A stretch of 64,000 nucleotides of DNA from Pokkaliibacter sp. MBI-7 (GCF_029846635.1 NZ_JARVTG010000001.1:310001-374000); one strand, 5' to 3'; shown: positions 8,251 through 17,808, numbered from the stretch's first letter. Translations and numbers: made by a program. The notes: a model not told the origin generated them from the sequence alone.

Positions 8251-8970
8251 TTATACCTGAAGCTGCCAACCTGACAACTTTGCGCGCAATCGCATAGCTG
8301 CCTGACTATGAATTTGACAAACTCTGGACTCACTAACACCCAGGACTGCACCAATCTCTTTTAAGTTCAGCTCTTCATCGTAGTACAACGAAAGCACCAA
8401 GCGCTCACGTTCAGGTAGTAACTCAATTGCTTTTGCCAGCGCACCTGCAAAAGCTTCCTTCTGGTGTTGATCCTCTGGTGATGCATGATCACCGGCAATC
8501 TGAACCCCAGGCCCGTCATCCTCCTGATCTGTAAGCTCTTCATAACTGAACAGCCGTGTTGAGGCGCTATCCTGCAGCATACTGTAGTACTCATCCAGAG
8601 ACACTCCCAGTTCCGCAGCCACTTCATAATCCTTGGCATCTCTGCCATGCATTGCTTCAATCTGCTGAATAACCTCACTTATGCGGCGCGCATTTCGATG
8701 CACTGAACGCGGCGACCAATCGCCCTTTCGCACCTCATCAATGATGGCTCCTCGAATTCTGATCCCTGCATAGGTCTCAAAACTCGCCCCTTTGCTAGCA
8801 TCATACTTCCGGGACGCCTCTATCAAACCAATCATCCCAGCCTGGATCAGATCTTCAACCGATACACATGAAGGCAAGCGCGCCAGCAAATGGTGAGCAA
8901 TACGTTTTACCAAGGGGGCATAACGACTCACAAGATCGTGGCTTGATGACGGATACAACTGGTTATACAT
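8251..8970 (-). CDS. fliA: Flagellar sigma factor FliA (sigma-28)
   Basis: The 239-residue sigma-70-family factor without region 1.1 directs late flagellar and chemotaxis genes. Region 2 is visible as DLIQAGMIGLIEASRKYD and SFETYAGIRIRGAIIDEVR with the DWSPRSV segment typical of FliA; region 4 ends with the helix-turn-helix LNLKEIGAVLGVSESRVCQIHSQA. The ATG at 8970 is preceded by AAGGAAG. In related genomes fleN (flhG) lies directly upstream; here the space to flhF is only 75 bases. A candidate target promoter occurs at 46082-46107. Confidence 0.96.
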   Translation of the reverse strand: MYNQLYPSSSHDLVSRYAPLVKRIAHHLLARLPSCVSVEDLIQAGMIGLIEASRKYDASKGASFETYAGIRIRGAIIDEVRKGDWSPRSVHRNARRISEVIQQIEAMHGRDAKDYEVAAELGVSLDEYYSMLQDSASTRLFSYEELTDQEDDGPGVQIAGDHASPEDQHQKEAFAGALAKAIELLPERERLVLSLYYDEELNLKEIGAVLGVSESRVCQIHSQAAMRLRAKLSGWQLQV

Positions 8971-8978
8971 GCTCTTCC

Positions 8979-9050
8979 TTATAACCGCCCCGAACGAATA
9001 ACTATCTTGTTACTTTTACCAACACCATTGACTAAAATTCTAAAATCAAC
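8979..9050 (-). other. flhF-fliA gap with a P-loop-like reading-frame scrap, possible fleN/flhG vestige
   Basis: This is the place where fleN/flhG normally sits. A frame running out of the 3' end of flhF reads VDFRILVNGVGKSN and then a short tail to a TAA at 8979-8981; the GVGKS codons are at 9012-9026. FlhG proteins carry GGKGGVGKSN or GGVGKTN shortly after a short hydrophobic strand, so the scrap resembles the FlhG Walker A region joined directly to a stop. It could be the residue of an internal deletion or pure coincidence. The gap also supplies the fliA ribosome site. Confidence 0.3.
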
Positions 9051-10611
9051 CTGCCCTGCCGTAAGTCCTGGCTGGCTCTGAGCTCACAGCTGCTGGCATG
9101 AGATTATCAATAGCATGCACTGCTCTGCTTACCAGCTGACCTGACTTGGCGAGAGCCAGATCATCAGGCACCCTCTGCCCATCAGTAATGTAGGCTATTT
9201 TAAGGGCATGTTCGATAACTACGCTCAATGCCTCACCGAGATTAACCGCCTCATCTAACTTAGTCAGAATACCCGCATCGATTCCCAATGGGCGATAAGA
9301 CTGATATGCCGATCTCAGCACCTGTACCTGGCTGGTGCAAGGCAAAACCAACAGTTTGCGCAATTTAATGCTAACCTGGCTTAATTGGTGAAGTTGCTTG
9401 TCTCTATGCACATCCTGGGCGCTCATCCCGGCAGTATCCACCAAAACCAGGTTTTTATCCCGAAGTGAGCGCAATGTTTCATTCAAAGAATGACGCTCAT
9501 CAACCACGCGTACCGGCACGTCTAATATATGCCCGAAAACACGTAATTGCTCATGAGCAGCAACACGATAGCAATCCGTTGTCACCAGCGCCAAGCCAGC
9601 ACTACCGTGTTTCAAGACATATCGAGTTGCCAGTTTGCCAATTGTCGTGGTTTTGCCACTGCCTGTAGGCCCAACCAGGGCAAACATCCCCCCACTCTCG
9701 ACAGGATCAGCATCAAACGTCGATATAGCAGCTGCCAAGCGTTGCAGGACCTGACGCCATGCCTGCTTGGGCTCTAAACCACTATCCAAAGCATGTATTA
9801 ACTGTCTCGATAGCGGCACACTCAAACCCATCTTATGTAAACGAGTTTGAATCTGTATCTGCAGTGGCTTACTGCGTTCTGCAAAACTGGTACTTGTAGC
9901 GGCCTGCTGAGTATTTTTCAGCTGTTGCTCAAGCATACCTTTCAGCTGTTCAATCTCACCGCGCATTGAGTTAATTACACGACTATCATCCTGCCTTCTT
10001 GCCTCATCCTGGTGGGTGTTTGACAGCTCCAGTTCAACATGCCGCTCTGGATTCACAGGCCTGGCAGAAGTAAGCTCCTTAAGCGTCCGTACCTCTTGTG
10101 AAAAAGTATCAACGTGCTCGGATGAAGATTGTGGAGCCTGCCCCTCGTACGCGACAGAACCATACTCACGAACCGCATGCTCACTTCTTCGCGACTGTCG
10201 CTCCTGCTCCAGACGCCGTAACAACTCAGCTACAGACTCCTTATCCAAGCCTGGTGTCGGGCTACTTTTTGTTGGAATCGGCTCATGAATCCTACCTTGC
10301 TGAGCATCTCTCACTTGCTGAAAGCGTTGAGACAATGGAGAAGAGGAAGCTCCAGCAGCCGGCTTTGGAGGTTGCGTCCGACCGTGCGATAACGGCGAAG
10401 TACCTGCCCGTTCATCCTTAATGGGATCTGTTGCTCGTGTCTGGGGCAAAGGAGCCGACTTTACTGGTGGCTCATAATCAATGGCCACCATGATTTCAAC
10501 ACCACCAGCCACCCTTTTATTGGACAAAATAACAGCGTCCGGACCAACTTCCTGCCGGACCAGACGCATCGCTTGTCTCATATCAGGCGCGAAGTAGCGC
10601 TTTATCTTCAA
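9046..10611 (-). CDS. flhF: Flagellar SRP-like GTPase FlhF
   Basis: FlhF marks the cell pole for flagellar assembly and, in polar flagellates, is normally paired with the ATPase FlhG. The 521-residue protein has the B domain (MKIKRYFAPDMRQAMRLVR at the start), a long variable linker (about 60-230), and the NG GTPase domains with P-loop GPTGSGKTTTIGKLA, VTTDCYRVAA, VDTAGMS and TKLDEAVNLGEAL. The start is a TTG at 10611 with a perfect AGGAGG five bases upstream. FlhA is encoded just upstream and fliA downstream; no flhG follows. Confidence 0.95.
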   Translation of the reverse strand: MKIKRYFAPDMRQAMRLVRQEVGPDAVILSNKRVAGGVEIMVAIDYEPPVKSAPLPQTRATDPIKDERAGTSPLSHGRTQPPKPAAGASSSPLSQRFQQVRDAQQGRIHEPIPTKSSPTPGLDKESVAELLRRLEQERQSRRSEHAVREYGSVAYEGQAPQSSSEHVDTFSQEVRTLKELTSARPVNPERHVELELSNTHQDEARRQDDSRVINSMRGEIEQLKGMLEQQLKNTQQAATSTSFAERSKPLQIQIQTRLHKMGLSVPLSRQLIHALDSGLEPKQAWRQVLQRLAAAISTFDADPVESGGMFALVGPTGSGKTTTIGKLATRYVLKHGSAGLALVTTDCYRVAAHEQLRVFGHILDVPVRVVDERHSLNETLRSLRDKNLVLVDTAGMSAQDVHRDKQLHQLSQVSIKLRKLLVLPCTSQVQVLRSAYQSYRPLGIDAGILTKLDEAVNLGEALSVVIEHALKIAYITDGQRVPDDLALAKSGQLVSRAVHAIDNLMPAAVSSEPARTYGRAG

Positions 10612-10694
10612 CTTCGCCTCCTGTGCAAGTGCCCAATGGGGTGTTGGCTCATAAAGTTAACAACAGACCTAATCGGAAAATTCTCTAAAGAGGG

Positions 10695-12800
10695 TTAACC
10701 GCCCACAGTTGCAACAATAGTGATCTGTTTATTTTCCGGTATTTCCTGATATGACAGTACATGAATAGTATGACTGCCATAGCGTACAAACTTAGCCATC
10801 AAGTTACGCAACGGTGCAGCAACGAGCAATACCGCAGGACGCCCTGCCACCTCTTGATTCTGCGCTGACTGCTGCAGTGAAGACTGCAGGCGCTCAGCCA
10901 TTCCAGGCTCAAGTATAAGGCCATCCTCATGATTTTGCTGACTTTGCTGATAAGACTTAAGCAAAATCTGCTCCAGCTTTGGCTCTAACGTCATAACTGG
11001 CAGTTCGGTTTGAGTACCATTTATGTTCTGAATGATGAGTCGGGACAGCGCAATTCTGACGGCAGCTGTCAATTGCTGCGGATCCTTACTTCTTCCTGCC
11101 AACTCAGTAAGAGCCTCAGCGATAGTACGAATATCTCTGATAGGCACCTGCTCTCTCAGTAAATTTTGTAATACTTTCAATACAATACTAACTGATAGTA
11201 ACCCAGGCACCAAGGATTCGACCAGTTTTGGCGCGCTTTTCGCAAGGTTATCAAGTAAATGCTGAACTTCCTCATGACCGATCAATTCAGCGGCATGCTC
11301 TTGCATTACCTGGTTGAGATGAGTGGCAATAACTGTTGCAGGATCAACTACTGTGTACCCCAGAGTCTGTGCATGGTCTTTTTGCGTAGGATCAATCCAG
11401 ACAGCACTCAGTCCAAACGCTGGATCACGAGTTTCAATACCGCGTAATGAACCAAATACCTGACCCGGATTGATAGCCATTTCTTTGTCGGGATAAATCT
11501 CTGCCTCACCTATCGTGACCCCCATCAGCACTATGCGATAGCCGCCTGGCATCAGGTCAAGGTTGTCACGAATATGCACAGAGGGCACCAGAAAACCCAA
11601 GTCTTGTGACAGTTTTTTCCGCACCCCCTTTATACGCGTCAGCAGCTGACCACCCTGGCTCTTGTCGACAAGTGGTATCAGGCGATAGCCCACTTCCAGC
11701 CCGATCATATCCACAGGACCCACATCGTCCCAACTGAGCTCCTTCTGCTCAGGAGCCTGCACTGGTGCCTTGGGCTTATCTTTCTCCAACAACTGCCTCG
11801 CTTCTTTTTCCTTATTCTTCTTGTCAATCAGGTATGCACCGCCAGCAGCTGCAGCAGCCAAGCCCAAAAAAGACACATGAGGCATGCCAGGAATACTTCC
11901 CATGATGAACATGATGGCCGCCGTAATCCCCATCGCCTTAGGGGAGGCAAACATCTGGGATGTAATTTGCGTACCGACATCCTCAGCAGCACTCACACGA
12001 GTCACAATGACTGCAGCAGCGGTAGACAGCATCAGAGACGGTATCTGAGCAACCAGTCCGTCACCAATGGTTAATAACGTATAGATTTGAACCGCATCAC
12101 CAAAAGCCAATCCATGCTGCAGCATACCTATCAGTAAGCCGCCAATAATGTTAATAAACAGAATCAAGATGCCAGCGACAGCATCACCACGAACAAATTT
12201 GCTGGCACCATCCATGGATCCGTAAAACTCTGCCTCCTGGGTGATCTCTTTACGGCGCGTCTGGGCTTGCTCCTGGTTAATCAAACCAGCATTCAGATCC
12301 GCGTCGATTGCCATTTGTTTGCCTGGCATCGCATCAAGAACAAAGCGGGCACTTACTTCCGATATACGGCCTGCACCCTTGGTAACAACAGCAAAGTTGA
12401 TGATCATCAAGATGGCAAAAACCACCAGACCAACAACATAGTTACCGCCAATTACTACCTCACCAAAAGCAGCAATAACTTTACCGGCAGCATCCCCACC
12501 GTCGTGGCCATAAAGCAATACAACTCGAGTCGACGCAACGTTTAGCGCAAGCCGCAGCAGTGTCGCCACCAGCAGAACGGTCGGAAATACTCCAAAATCA
12601 AGAGGTCGCAGGATATAGACAGAAATAAGAAGAATGACCAGTGACAAAGCAATATTGAATGTAAAGAATACATCCAACAGGAAAGGAGGCATGGGCAATG
12701 TCATCATGCCCAGCATTACCAGAAGGACAACAGGAACCCCTAGACTCCCTTGCCCCAGACCCCGAAGAGTAGATAGAACTTGTGCGCGATTAATAGCCAT
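10695..12800 (-). CDS. flhA: Flagellar export gate protein FlhA
   Basis: FlhA is the nonameric membrane gate of the flagellar type III export machine. The protein (about 701 residues) has eight predicted membrane helices in its first 330 residues, with the conserved FHIPEP-family stretch (SEVSARFVLDAMPGKQMAIDADLNAG), and a cytoplasmic domain (about 350-700) ending with ITIVATVGG. The ATG at 12800 is chosen; a TTG two codons upstream is the alternative, and neither has a strong ribosome site. A sigma-54-type promoter candidate lies 130 bases upstream, so flhA probably heads its own transcript with flhF. Confidence 0.96.
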   Translation of the reverse strand: MAINRAQVLSTLRGLGQGSLGVPVVLLVMLGMMTLPMPPFLLDVFFTFNIALSLVILLISVYILRPLDFGVFPTVLLVATLLRLALNVASTRVVLLYGHDGGDAAGKVIAAFGEVVIGGNYVVGLVVFAILMIINFAVVTKGAGRISEVSARFVLDAMPGKQMAIDADLNAGLINQEQAQTRRKEITQEAEFYGSMDGASKFVRGDAVAGILILFINIIGGLLIGMLQHGLAFGDAVQIYTLLTIGDGLVAQIPSLMLSTAAAVIVTRVSAAEDVGTQITSQMFASPKAMGITAAIMFIMGSIPGMPHVSFLGLAAAAAGGAYLIDKKNKEKEARQLLEKDKPKAPVQAPEQKELSWDDVGPVDMIGLEVGYRLIPLVDKSQGGQLLTRIKGVRKKLSQDLGFLVPSVHIRDNLDLMPGGYRIVLMGVTIGEAEIYPDKEMAINPGQVFGSLRGIETRDPAFGLSAVWIDPTQKDHAQTLGYTVVDPATVIATHLNQVMQEHAAELIGHEEVQHLLDNLAKSAPKLVESLVPGLLSVSIVLKVLQNLLREQVPIRDIRTIAEALTELAGRSKDPQQLTAAVRIALSRLIIQNINGTQTELPVMTLEPKLEQILLKSYQQSQQNHEDGLILEPGMAERLQSSLQQSAQNQEVAGRPAVLLVAAPLRNLMAKFVRYGSHTIHVLSYQEIPENKQITIVATVGG

Positions 12801-12929
12801 CAACAATCTAAGCCACAGAAATGCAGTGTTAGCATACGCAATTATGCCCCTGCCGCAATACTGCTACCGACCGGGATAGCCAGACACAAATAGCTAACAC
12901 TAGACTTCCATGGTTGCTGCAAAGTAGCA

Positions 12930-12946
12930 CAGCAATAATGCAGCCA
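12930..12946 (-). promoter_or_regulatory. Candidate sigma-54 promoter of flhA
   Basis: On the minus strand this reads TGGCTGCATTATTGCTG: a -24 TGGC and a -12 TTGCT with exactly ten bases between the invariant GG and GC. It sits in the 152-base flhB-flhA gap. In Pseudomonas flhA belongs to the sigma-54/FleQ class, which agrees with the site. No FleQ gene is in the window. Confidence 0.55.
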
Positions 12947-12952
12947 GACGTC

Positions 12953-14077
12953 TCACTCGTGCCTGAGCTCCGAAGGAATATCAAACTGCGTAGGTTCAAC
13001 AGGTTTGGGCCCCTGGCGTCTTTTCCAGGCTTTGAGGTGGGTTATATATGCAAGCACTTGCGCCACTGCCATATACAGCCCAGATGGAATTTCCTGATCA
13101 ATTTCTGTGTTGTAGTAAACAGATCGAGCCAGTGCTGGTGCCGAAATGATAGGCACCTTGTGTGCATCCGCAATCTCTCTGATCTTGGCGGCTACCAGCT
13201 CCTCCCCTTTTGCAACCAGGACTGGGGCTTTGTGCCCTGTATACTGCAAAGCGACCGCATAATGAGTGGGGTTAGTGATCACCACGTCCGCCTTTGGCAC
13301 ATTAGACATCATACGGCGAAATGTCATTTCTCTTTGCAAGCGGCGGATACGTCCCTTGATTTCGGGATTACCCTCCGCATTTTTCATTTCCTCCTTGACC
13401 TCCTGCTTGGTCATTTTGAGCTTTTGCATGTACTGATATTGCTGATATGGAACATCAATCAGCGTAATCAGCACCAATGAGCACGCAAGCCAGATAAAGC
13501 CCCACAGTAATAGCTCTAATCCATTCGCCATGCTCGTCATGATATCCTGCCGAGCCATCAGCATCAGCTGATCCTGATCTGAGCGAATCATATAGATGGC
13601 CATACCAGCCACTACAGCAAACTTGGCAAAGGACTTCACCAACTCCACCAGGGAGTTGATAGAAAACATGCGTTTGATCCCAGCCAGAGGATTCAGTTTG
13701 CTCAACTTGGGCTGTAAGGCCTCAAGGGTAAAATTCCACCCTCCCATGAGCACACTGGCAGCAATAGCTACAAAAGCCAGCCCTATCAACAACCCCATAA
13801 TGGACATCAGTGCTTCTTTTACCGTGACCTCCAGATGAGCAAACATCATCATCGGATCACTGGAAGCTGCTTTATCAATCGACAGATTGAAGCGCATCAA
13901 CTGAATAAAGACCTCAACGATACGCTGGCCAAAAAAGAGCATGAAACAGCCACAAATCACAAGCAGTACAGTAGTACTCAACTCCCTAGACCGGGGAACG
14001 TCCCCCTTCTCCCGCGCTTGCTCAAGACGCTTCGCCGTTGGCTGTTCTGTCTTTTCCTGATCTGAATCAGACATCAC
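12953..14077 (-). CDS. flhB: Flagellar export switch protein FlhB
   Basis: FlhB controls the change from rod/hook to filament export. The 374-residue protein has the family opening (EKTEQPTAKRLEQAREKGD), four membrane segments between about residues 33 and 212, and the cytoplasmic domain with the autocleavage motif NPTH at residues 269-272. The start overlaps the fliR stop, so the two are translationally coupled. A separate protein resembling only its C-terminal part is encoded at 262-558. Confidence 0.96.
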   Translation of the reverse strand: MMSDSDQEKTEQPTAKRLEQAREKGDVPRSRELSTTVLLVICGCFMLFFGQRIVEVFIQLMRFNLSIDKAASSDPMMMFAHLEVTVKEALMSIMGLLIGLAFVAIAASVLMGGWNFTLEALQPKLSKLNPLAGIKRMFSINSLVELVKSFAKFAVVAGMAIYMIRSDQDQLMLMARQDIMTSMANGLELLLWGFIWLACSLVLITLIDVPYQQYQYMQKLKMTKQEVKEEMKNAEGNPEIKGRIRRLQREMTFRRMMSNVPKADVVITNPTHYAVALQYTGHKAPVLVAKGEELVAAKIREIADAHKVPIISAPALARSVYYNTEIDQEIPSGLYMAVAQVLAYITHLKAWKRRQGPKPVEPTQFDIPSELRHE

Positions 14078-14850
14078 GATGCTCCAAACAAAGACTTCGT
14101 CAGATCAAAGATGTCCAACATAAAATTCTGCTGCTGCCAGACCATATCAGACAGCCCAACCCAGAAAATAAACAGACCAAACATAAGCAGAAATGCAAAA
14201 CCTACCGCAAAAATGTTCAGCTGAGGTGCCGCCTTGGTAATAATCCCTAGAGAAAAGTTTACCAACAACAGCGCTATCACCCCCGGCAGAGCTAATGACA
14301 GCGCACTCGATACCAACCAGGTCCCAGCATCTGCCAGCATCCAATAGGAGTCCAGCGCAGGCCAATGCCCGACAGGCAACCAAATAAAGCTGTTCGCCAG
14401 TAGCTGCAGCAGCGTTAAATGCCCATTCATCAGCAGAAACAGGACAGTACTTAACAGCATATAAAACTGCCCCAACGCCACTACAGATAGCCCATTGACA
14501 GGATCGTTCACAGAAGCGAACCCGAGCCCCATCTGCATAGCAAGTATTTGCCCAGCTGTAGTGAACACTTGAAATAATATCTGCACAGAGAAACCGATCA
14601 TTATCCCGATCAGTGTTTGTGCCCCAACCTGAAGCCAGGTCGCAAGACTAAGCCCATCCGGAGCTGGGCCCGCTGGCAAGATGGGCGCCAGCAGAGCAGC
14701 CAACCCCATAGCAAGAAAAACACGAACTTTTGAGGGAATGGTTTGAGTACCAAAGATGGGTGCTGCAGCCATAAAGCCAGCAATACGAAATAGTGGCCAG
14801 AGATAACCGTACATCCAGCTCGTCAGGGTAGGCACATCCAGCTGAAACAT
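14074..14850 (-). CDS. fliR: Flagellar export gate protein FliR
   Basis: This 258-residue hydrophobic protein of the FliR/SpaR family has about six membrane segments and the typical opening with LWPLFRIAGFMAAAPIFG and the segment KVRVFLAMGLAALLAPILP. FliP, FliQ and FliR assemble the helical export gate inside the MS ring. It lies one base after fliQ and overlaps flhB. Confidence 0.95.
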   Translation of the reverse strand: MFQLDVPTLTSWMYGYLWPLFRIAGFMAAAPIFGTQTIPSKVRVFLAMGLAALLAPILPAGPAPDGLSLATWLQVGAQTLIGIMIGFSVQILFQVFTTAGQILAMQMGLGFASVNDPVNGLSVVALGQFYMLLSTVLFLLMNGHLTLLQLLANSFIWLPVGHWPALDSYWMLADAGTWLVSSALSLALPGVIALLLVNFSLGIITKAAPQLNIFAVGFAFLLMFGLFIFWVGLSDMVWQQQNFMLDIFDLTKSLFGAS

Positions 14851-14851
14851 A

Positions 14852-15121
14852 CTAGCCGATCAGCAAAGGAATATTGACAAACAGCGAGTTGAACATGTCC
14901 ATTATTTTTTCAACAATCCAGGGACCAGTCCACATGATGGCACCGATAGTCACCAGCAAACGCGGCAAAAAGCTGAGAGTCTGTTCGTTGATCTGGGTAG
15001 CAGCTTGAAATATTGACACGATCAGTCCCACGACAAGACTAGGCAAAACAATCACCGACACCAGCACGATGATCAACATGAAACCTTGCCGATACATATC
15101 AAGAGCCGCTTCAGGTGTCAT
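14852..15121 (-). CDS. fliQ: Flagellar export gate protein FliQ
   Basis: The 89-residue protein has two membrane helices and the family signature (MTPEAALDMYRQGFMLIIVL, then VGLIVSIFQAATQINEQTLSF). Its length is normal for FliQ. Four copies surround the FliP-FliR core of the export gate. It is packed between fliP and fliR. Confidence 0.95.
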   Translation of the reverse strand: MTPEAALDMYRQGFMLIIVLVSVIVLPSLVVGLIVSIFQAATQINEQTLSFLPRLLVTIGAIMWTGPWIVEKIMDMFNSLFVNIPLLIG

Positions 15122-15128
15122 GGCGACC

Positions 15129-15881
15129 TCACATTCCGTAACTTGCTGCCAGTGTCCCCATGATCATACTCCAGCCATCCACCAGCACGAAAAGCATCAG
15201 TTTGAAAGGCAGAGAAACGATGACTGGAGACAGCATCATCATACCCATCGCCATCAATACGCTCGCTACTACCAGATCAATGACTAGAAAGGGGATAAAG
15301 ATCATAAAGCCTATCTGAAATGCCGTTTTCAGCTCACTCGTCACAAAAGCAGGCACCAAGACATTAAACGGCACCATTGCAGGAGAATCGACCTTTTCCT
15401 TGCCCGCAAGATGCATGAACATCGCCAGATCAGCCTGACGCGTTTGCTCAATCATGAACTTGTGCAATGGTTTACCCGCTTCATCGATTGCAGTGCGAGC
15501 ATCCACTTTCTCACTTAGATAAGGCTGAACCGCATTAGCATTAATTTGATCGAATACCGGGGACATGATGAAGAACGTCAGAAACAGAGCCAGACCTATC
15601 ATGACTTGGTTGGATGGCGCCTGCTGCAGCCCTAGAGCCTGACGCAGTATTGAAAAGACAATGATGATTCTGGTAAACGACGTCATCATCATGACGAACG
15701 CTGGCAAGAAGGTCAGCGCAGTCATTGCCAGCAGAATCTGCATCGTAACTGTCAGATTCTGAGATCCGTTTGGCCCTGGCGTGATTTGTATAGCTGGAAT
15801 ACCTGGCTCTGCAGCCAATAGTATTGCAGGCATCAACCCGAACAAAAGCAGAAAGACCCTGAGCATTACCTTGAACGTCAT
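15129..15881 (-). CDS. fliP: Flagellar export gate protein FliP
   Basis: The 250-residue FliP begins with a cleavable-type signal peptide (about 1-23, ending LLAAEPG), followed by four membrane segments with the conserved MMMTSFTRIIIVFSILRQALG and the P-rich VPFNVLVPAFVTSELKTAFQIGF stretch that spans the family's core. Its start overlaps the fliO stop in an ATGA. The position in fliO-P-Q-R is canonical. Confidence 0.96.
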   Translation of the reverse strand: MTFKVMLRVFLLLFGLMPAILLAAEPGIPAIQITPGPNGSQNLTVTMQILLAMTALTFLPAFVMMMTSFTRIIIVFSILRQALGLQQAPSNQVMIGLALFLTFFIMSPVFDQINANAVQPYLSEKVDARTAIDEAGKPLHKFMIEQTRQADLAMFMHLAGKEKVDSPAMVPFNVLVPAFVTSELKTAFQIGFMIFIPFLVIDLVVASVLMAMGMMMLSPVIVSLPFKLMLFVLVDGWSMIMGTLAASYGM

Positions 15882-16291
15882 TTACGTTCCTTTTGGTATT
15901 TGGTCAGCGCCTGGGACAGTTTATTGGCAAACATGTCTTCCTTGAGCACAGGCTCAGCGTATCTTGCAAGCTGATTGATGCCATTCGCAGTAACACCAAG
16001 CAAAAACTGTTCATCCCCAACCTGAACCAGGAGTAGGCGCTCTTTCTGGCCGAGATGCAGGGCTGCGATAACACGCCAGTCTTTTCTGCCTGCAAGCCCA
16101 CCATTCTGCCAACGTCGCATGAGCCAGACCACGCCCCACATACAAAGCAGGACCACGACCAGGCCTGTAACAACATTCAAGGCAGATGCTGATGGCGAAA
16201 AATCAACATGAGAAAGCGGAACCTGCGTCTCAGCAGCTCGAGCTGAGTTAATACTGACCAACAGCAGGAATACCGTAATGAACCTATTCAT
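15878..16291 (-). CDS. fliO: Flagellar biosynthesis accessory protein FliO
   Basis: FliO assists assembly or stability of the FliP gate. The 137-residue protein has an N-terminal signal-like segment (about 1-19), one membrane helix (about 39-59) and a cytoplasmic domain with RLLLVQVGDEQFLLGVTANGI, typical of the poorly conserved family. Overlaps with fliN (start) and fliP (end) mark it as part of one coupled translation unit. Confidence 0.92.
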   Translation of the reverse strand: MNRFITVFLLLVSINSARAAETQVPLSHVDFSPSASALNVVTGLVVVLLCMWGVVWLMRRWQNGGLAGRKDWRVIAALHLGQKERLLLVQVGDEQFLLGVTANGINQLARYAEPVLKEDMFANKLSQALTKYQKERK

Positions 16292-16734
16292 CGCAGCTTT
16301 TTGATTCGCTCTGACGGGCTGATGACATCGGTCAGACGAATACCGAAACGCTCGTTGACCACAACCACTTCACCGTGAGCAATCAGAGTACCGTTTACCA
16401 GCACATCCAGAGGCTCTCCAGCCATGCGATCCAGTTCAACTACAGACCCCTGATTCAACTGCAGAAGGTTCCGAATGGAGATTTCGGTATGCCCAACCTC
16501 CATTGAGATGGTTACCGGAATATCGAGAATGACATCCAGGTTAGGCCTTTCCAGGTCTACTCTACGCCCCTCATCACGCAATTCATCGAGCTCGACACGC
16601 TGAGCATCATCGTTTTCCTGCTCAGCCATTGCAGCAGCCCAGTCATCCGCCGCATCAGAGGTCTGTTCAGAAAGCGCTGCGGCCCATTCATCAGCCATAG
16701 CTTCTTCGTCTTTTGGGGTATTTTCGTTACTCAT
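16288..16734 (-). CDS. fliN: Flagellar motor switch protein FliN
   Basis: FliN forms the base of the C ring and, with FliM, receives CheY-P. The 148-residue protein has an acidic N-terminal extension (about 1-60), in which DEWAAALSEQ and DDWAAAMAEQ form an imperfect tandem repeat, and a C-terminal SpoA domain (about 68-146; LDVILDIPVTISMEVGHTEI, LDRMAGEPLDVLVNG). It lies between fliM and fliO with 97 bases to fliM. Confidence 0.96.
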   Translation of the reverse strand: MSNENTPKDEEAMADEWAAALSEQTSDAADDWAAAMAEQENDDAQRVELDELRDEGRRVDLERPNLDVILDIPVTISMEVGHTEISIRNLLQLNQGSVVELDRMAGEPLDVLVNGTLIAHGEVVVVNERFGIRLTDVISPSERIKKLR

Positions 16735-16831
16735 AGATTACTACAGCTCAGATACCTGATTCTTAAGCCCTTAAACAGCGCGGCACATATCTATGCCACC
16801 TTACCTAGAACTCTCTTCAACGTGGAAGACG

Positions 16832-17797
16832 TTAACGTGGTAACTTGAATTGCTCTTTTACCTTGAAAGCCAAGTTTTGCCTGCTGACTCCCAGACGCCC
16901 CTTGAATATAGGAATATTGTTTGCAGTCAAGGTTAACACCTCTGGCACATCTACAGGAATTACGTCACCCGGCTCCATTTCAAGGATGTCACGAAGCGTG
17001 ACCTGTCTGCGCGCGACAACAGAATTCAACAGCACCTTAGCATCCATGATTTCACTTTGCAGAGCCTTCACCCAGCGCTCATCCTTCTCATCCACGTCAC
17101 TCTGTACCCCGGAATCAAGGATATCCCGCACCGGCTCCAGCATGGCATAGGGGATAGTGATATGAAGATCCCCACCACCACCATCTAATTCAATATGAAA
17201 GGTATTCACAACGACCACTTCGCTTGGGCTGACAATATTTGCCATTGCGGGGTTAACTTCAGAGTTTACGTACTCGAACTCAAGCTTGAGCACTGGTGCC
17301 CAGGCTTCGTGCAAATCCCGAAAGACCAGCTCAAGTACTTTCTGAACGATACGAGTCTCGGTAGGTGTAAATTCACGCCCTTCAATCTTGGCATGCCGCC
17401 CATCCCCACCAAAGAAGTTATCCACCAGTTTGAAAACCAGCTTGGCGTCAAGAATGAACAGACCGGTTCCACGCAACGGGCGGCATTTCACCAGGTTCAA
17501 ACTCGTCGGAACATATAGAGTATGTACATATTCGCCAAACTTCAGGATCTGAATCCCCCCTACGGAGACATCGGCACTTCTTCGTAGCAGGTTAAATAAA
17601 CTGATTCGGGTGTAGCGAGCAAAACGTTCGTTGATCATTTCCAGAGTGGGCATACGTCCGCGAACAATACGATCCTGGCTGGTAAGATCGTAATTCCGAG
17701 CACCATCTACCTCTACGTCACCCTCGGTTTCGACATCACCATCGTCGACACCATGCAATAGCGCATCAATTTCATCCTGAGACAGTAGATCCTGCAT
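16832..17797 (-). CDS. fliM: Flagellar motor switch protein FliM
   Basis: The 321-residue switch protein opens with the CheY-P-binding peptide MQDLLSQDEIDALLHGV, continues with the CheC-like middle domain (about 45-230) that meets FliG, and ends with a SpoA domain (about 245-320) that partners with FliN. Length and order are normal. It starts 11 bases after fliL. Confidence 0.97.
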   Translation of the reverse strand: MQDLLSQDEIDALLHGVDDGDVETEGDVEVDGARNYDLTSQDRIVRGRMPTLEMINERFARYTRISLFNLLRRSADVSVGGIQILKFGEYVHTLYVPTSLNLVKCRPLRGTGLFILDAKLVFKLVDNFFGGDGRHAKIEGREFTPTETRIVQKVLELVFRDLHEAWAPVLKLEFEYVNSEVNPAMANIVSPSEVVVVNTFHIELDGGGGDLHITIPYAMLEPVRDILDSGVQSDVDEKDERWVKALQSEIMDAKVLLNSVVARRQVTLRDILEMEPGDVIPVDVPEVLTLTANNIPIFKGRLGVSRQNLAFKVKEQFKLPR

Positions 17798-17808
17798 CCT
17801 AGAGGCTC

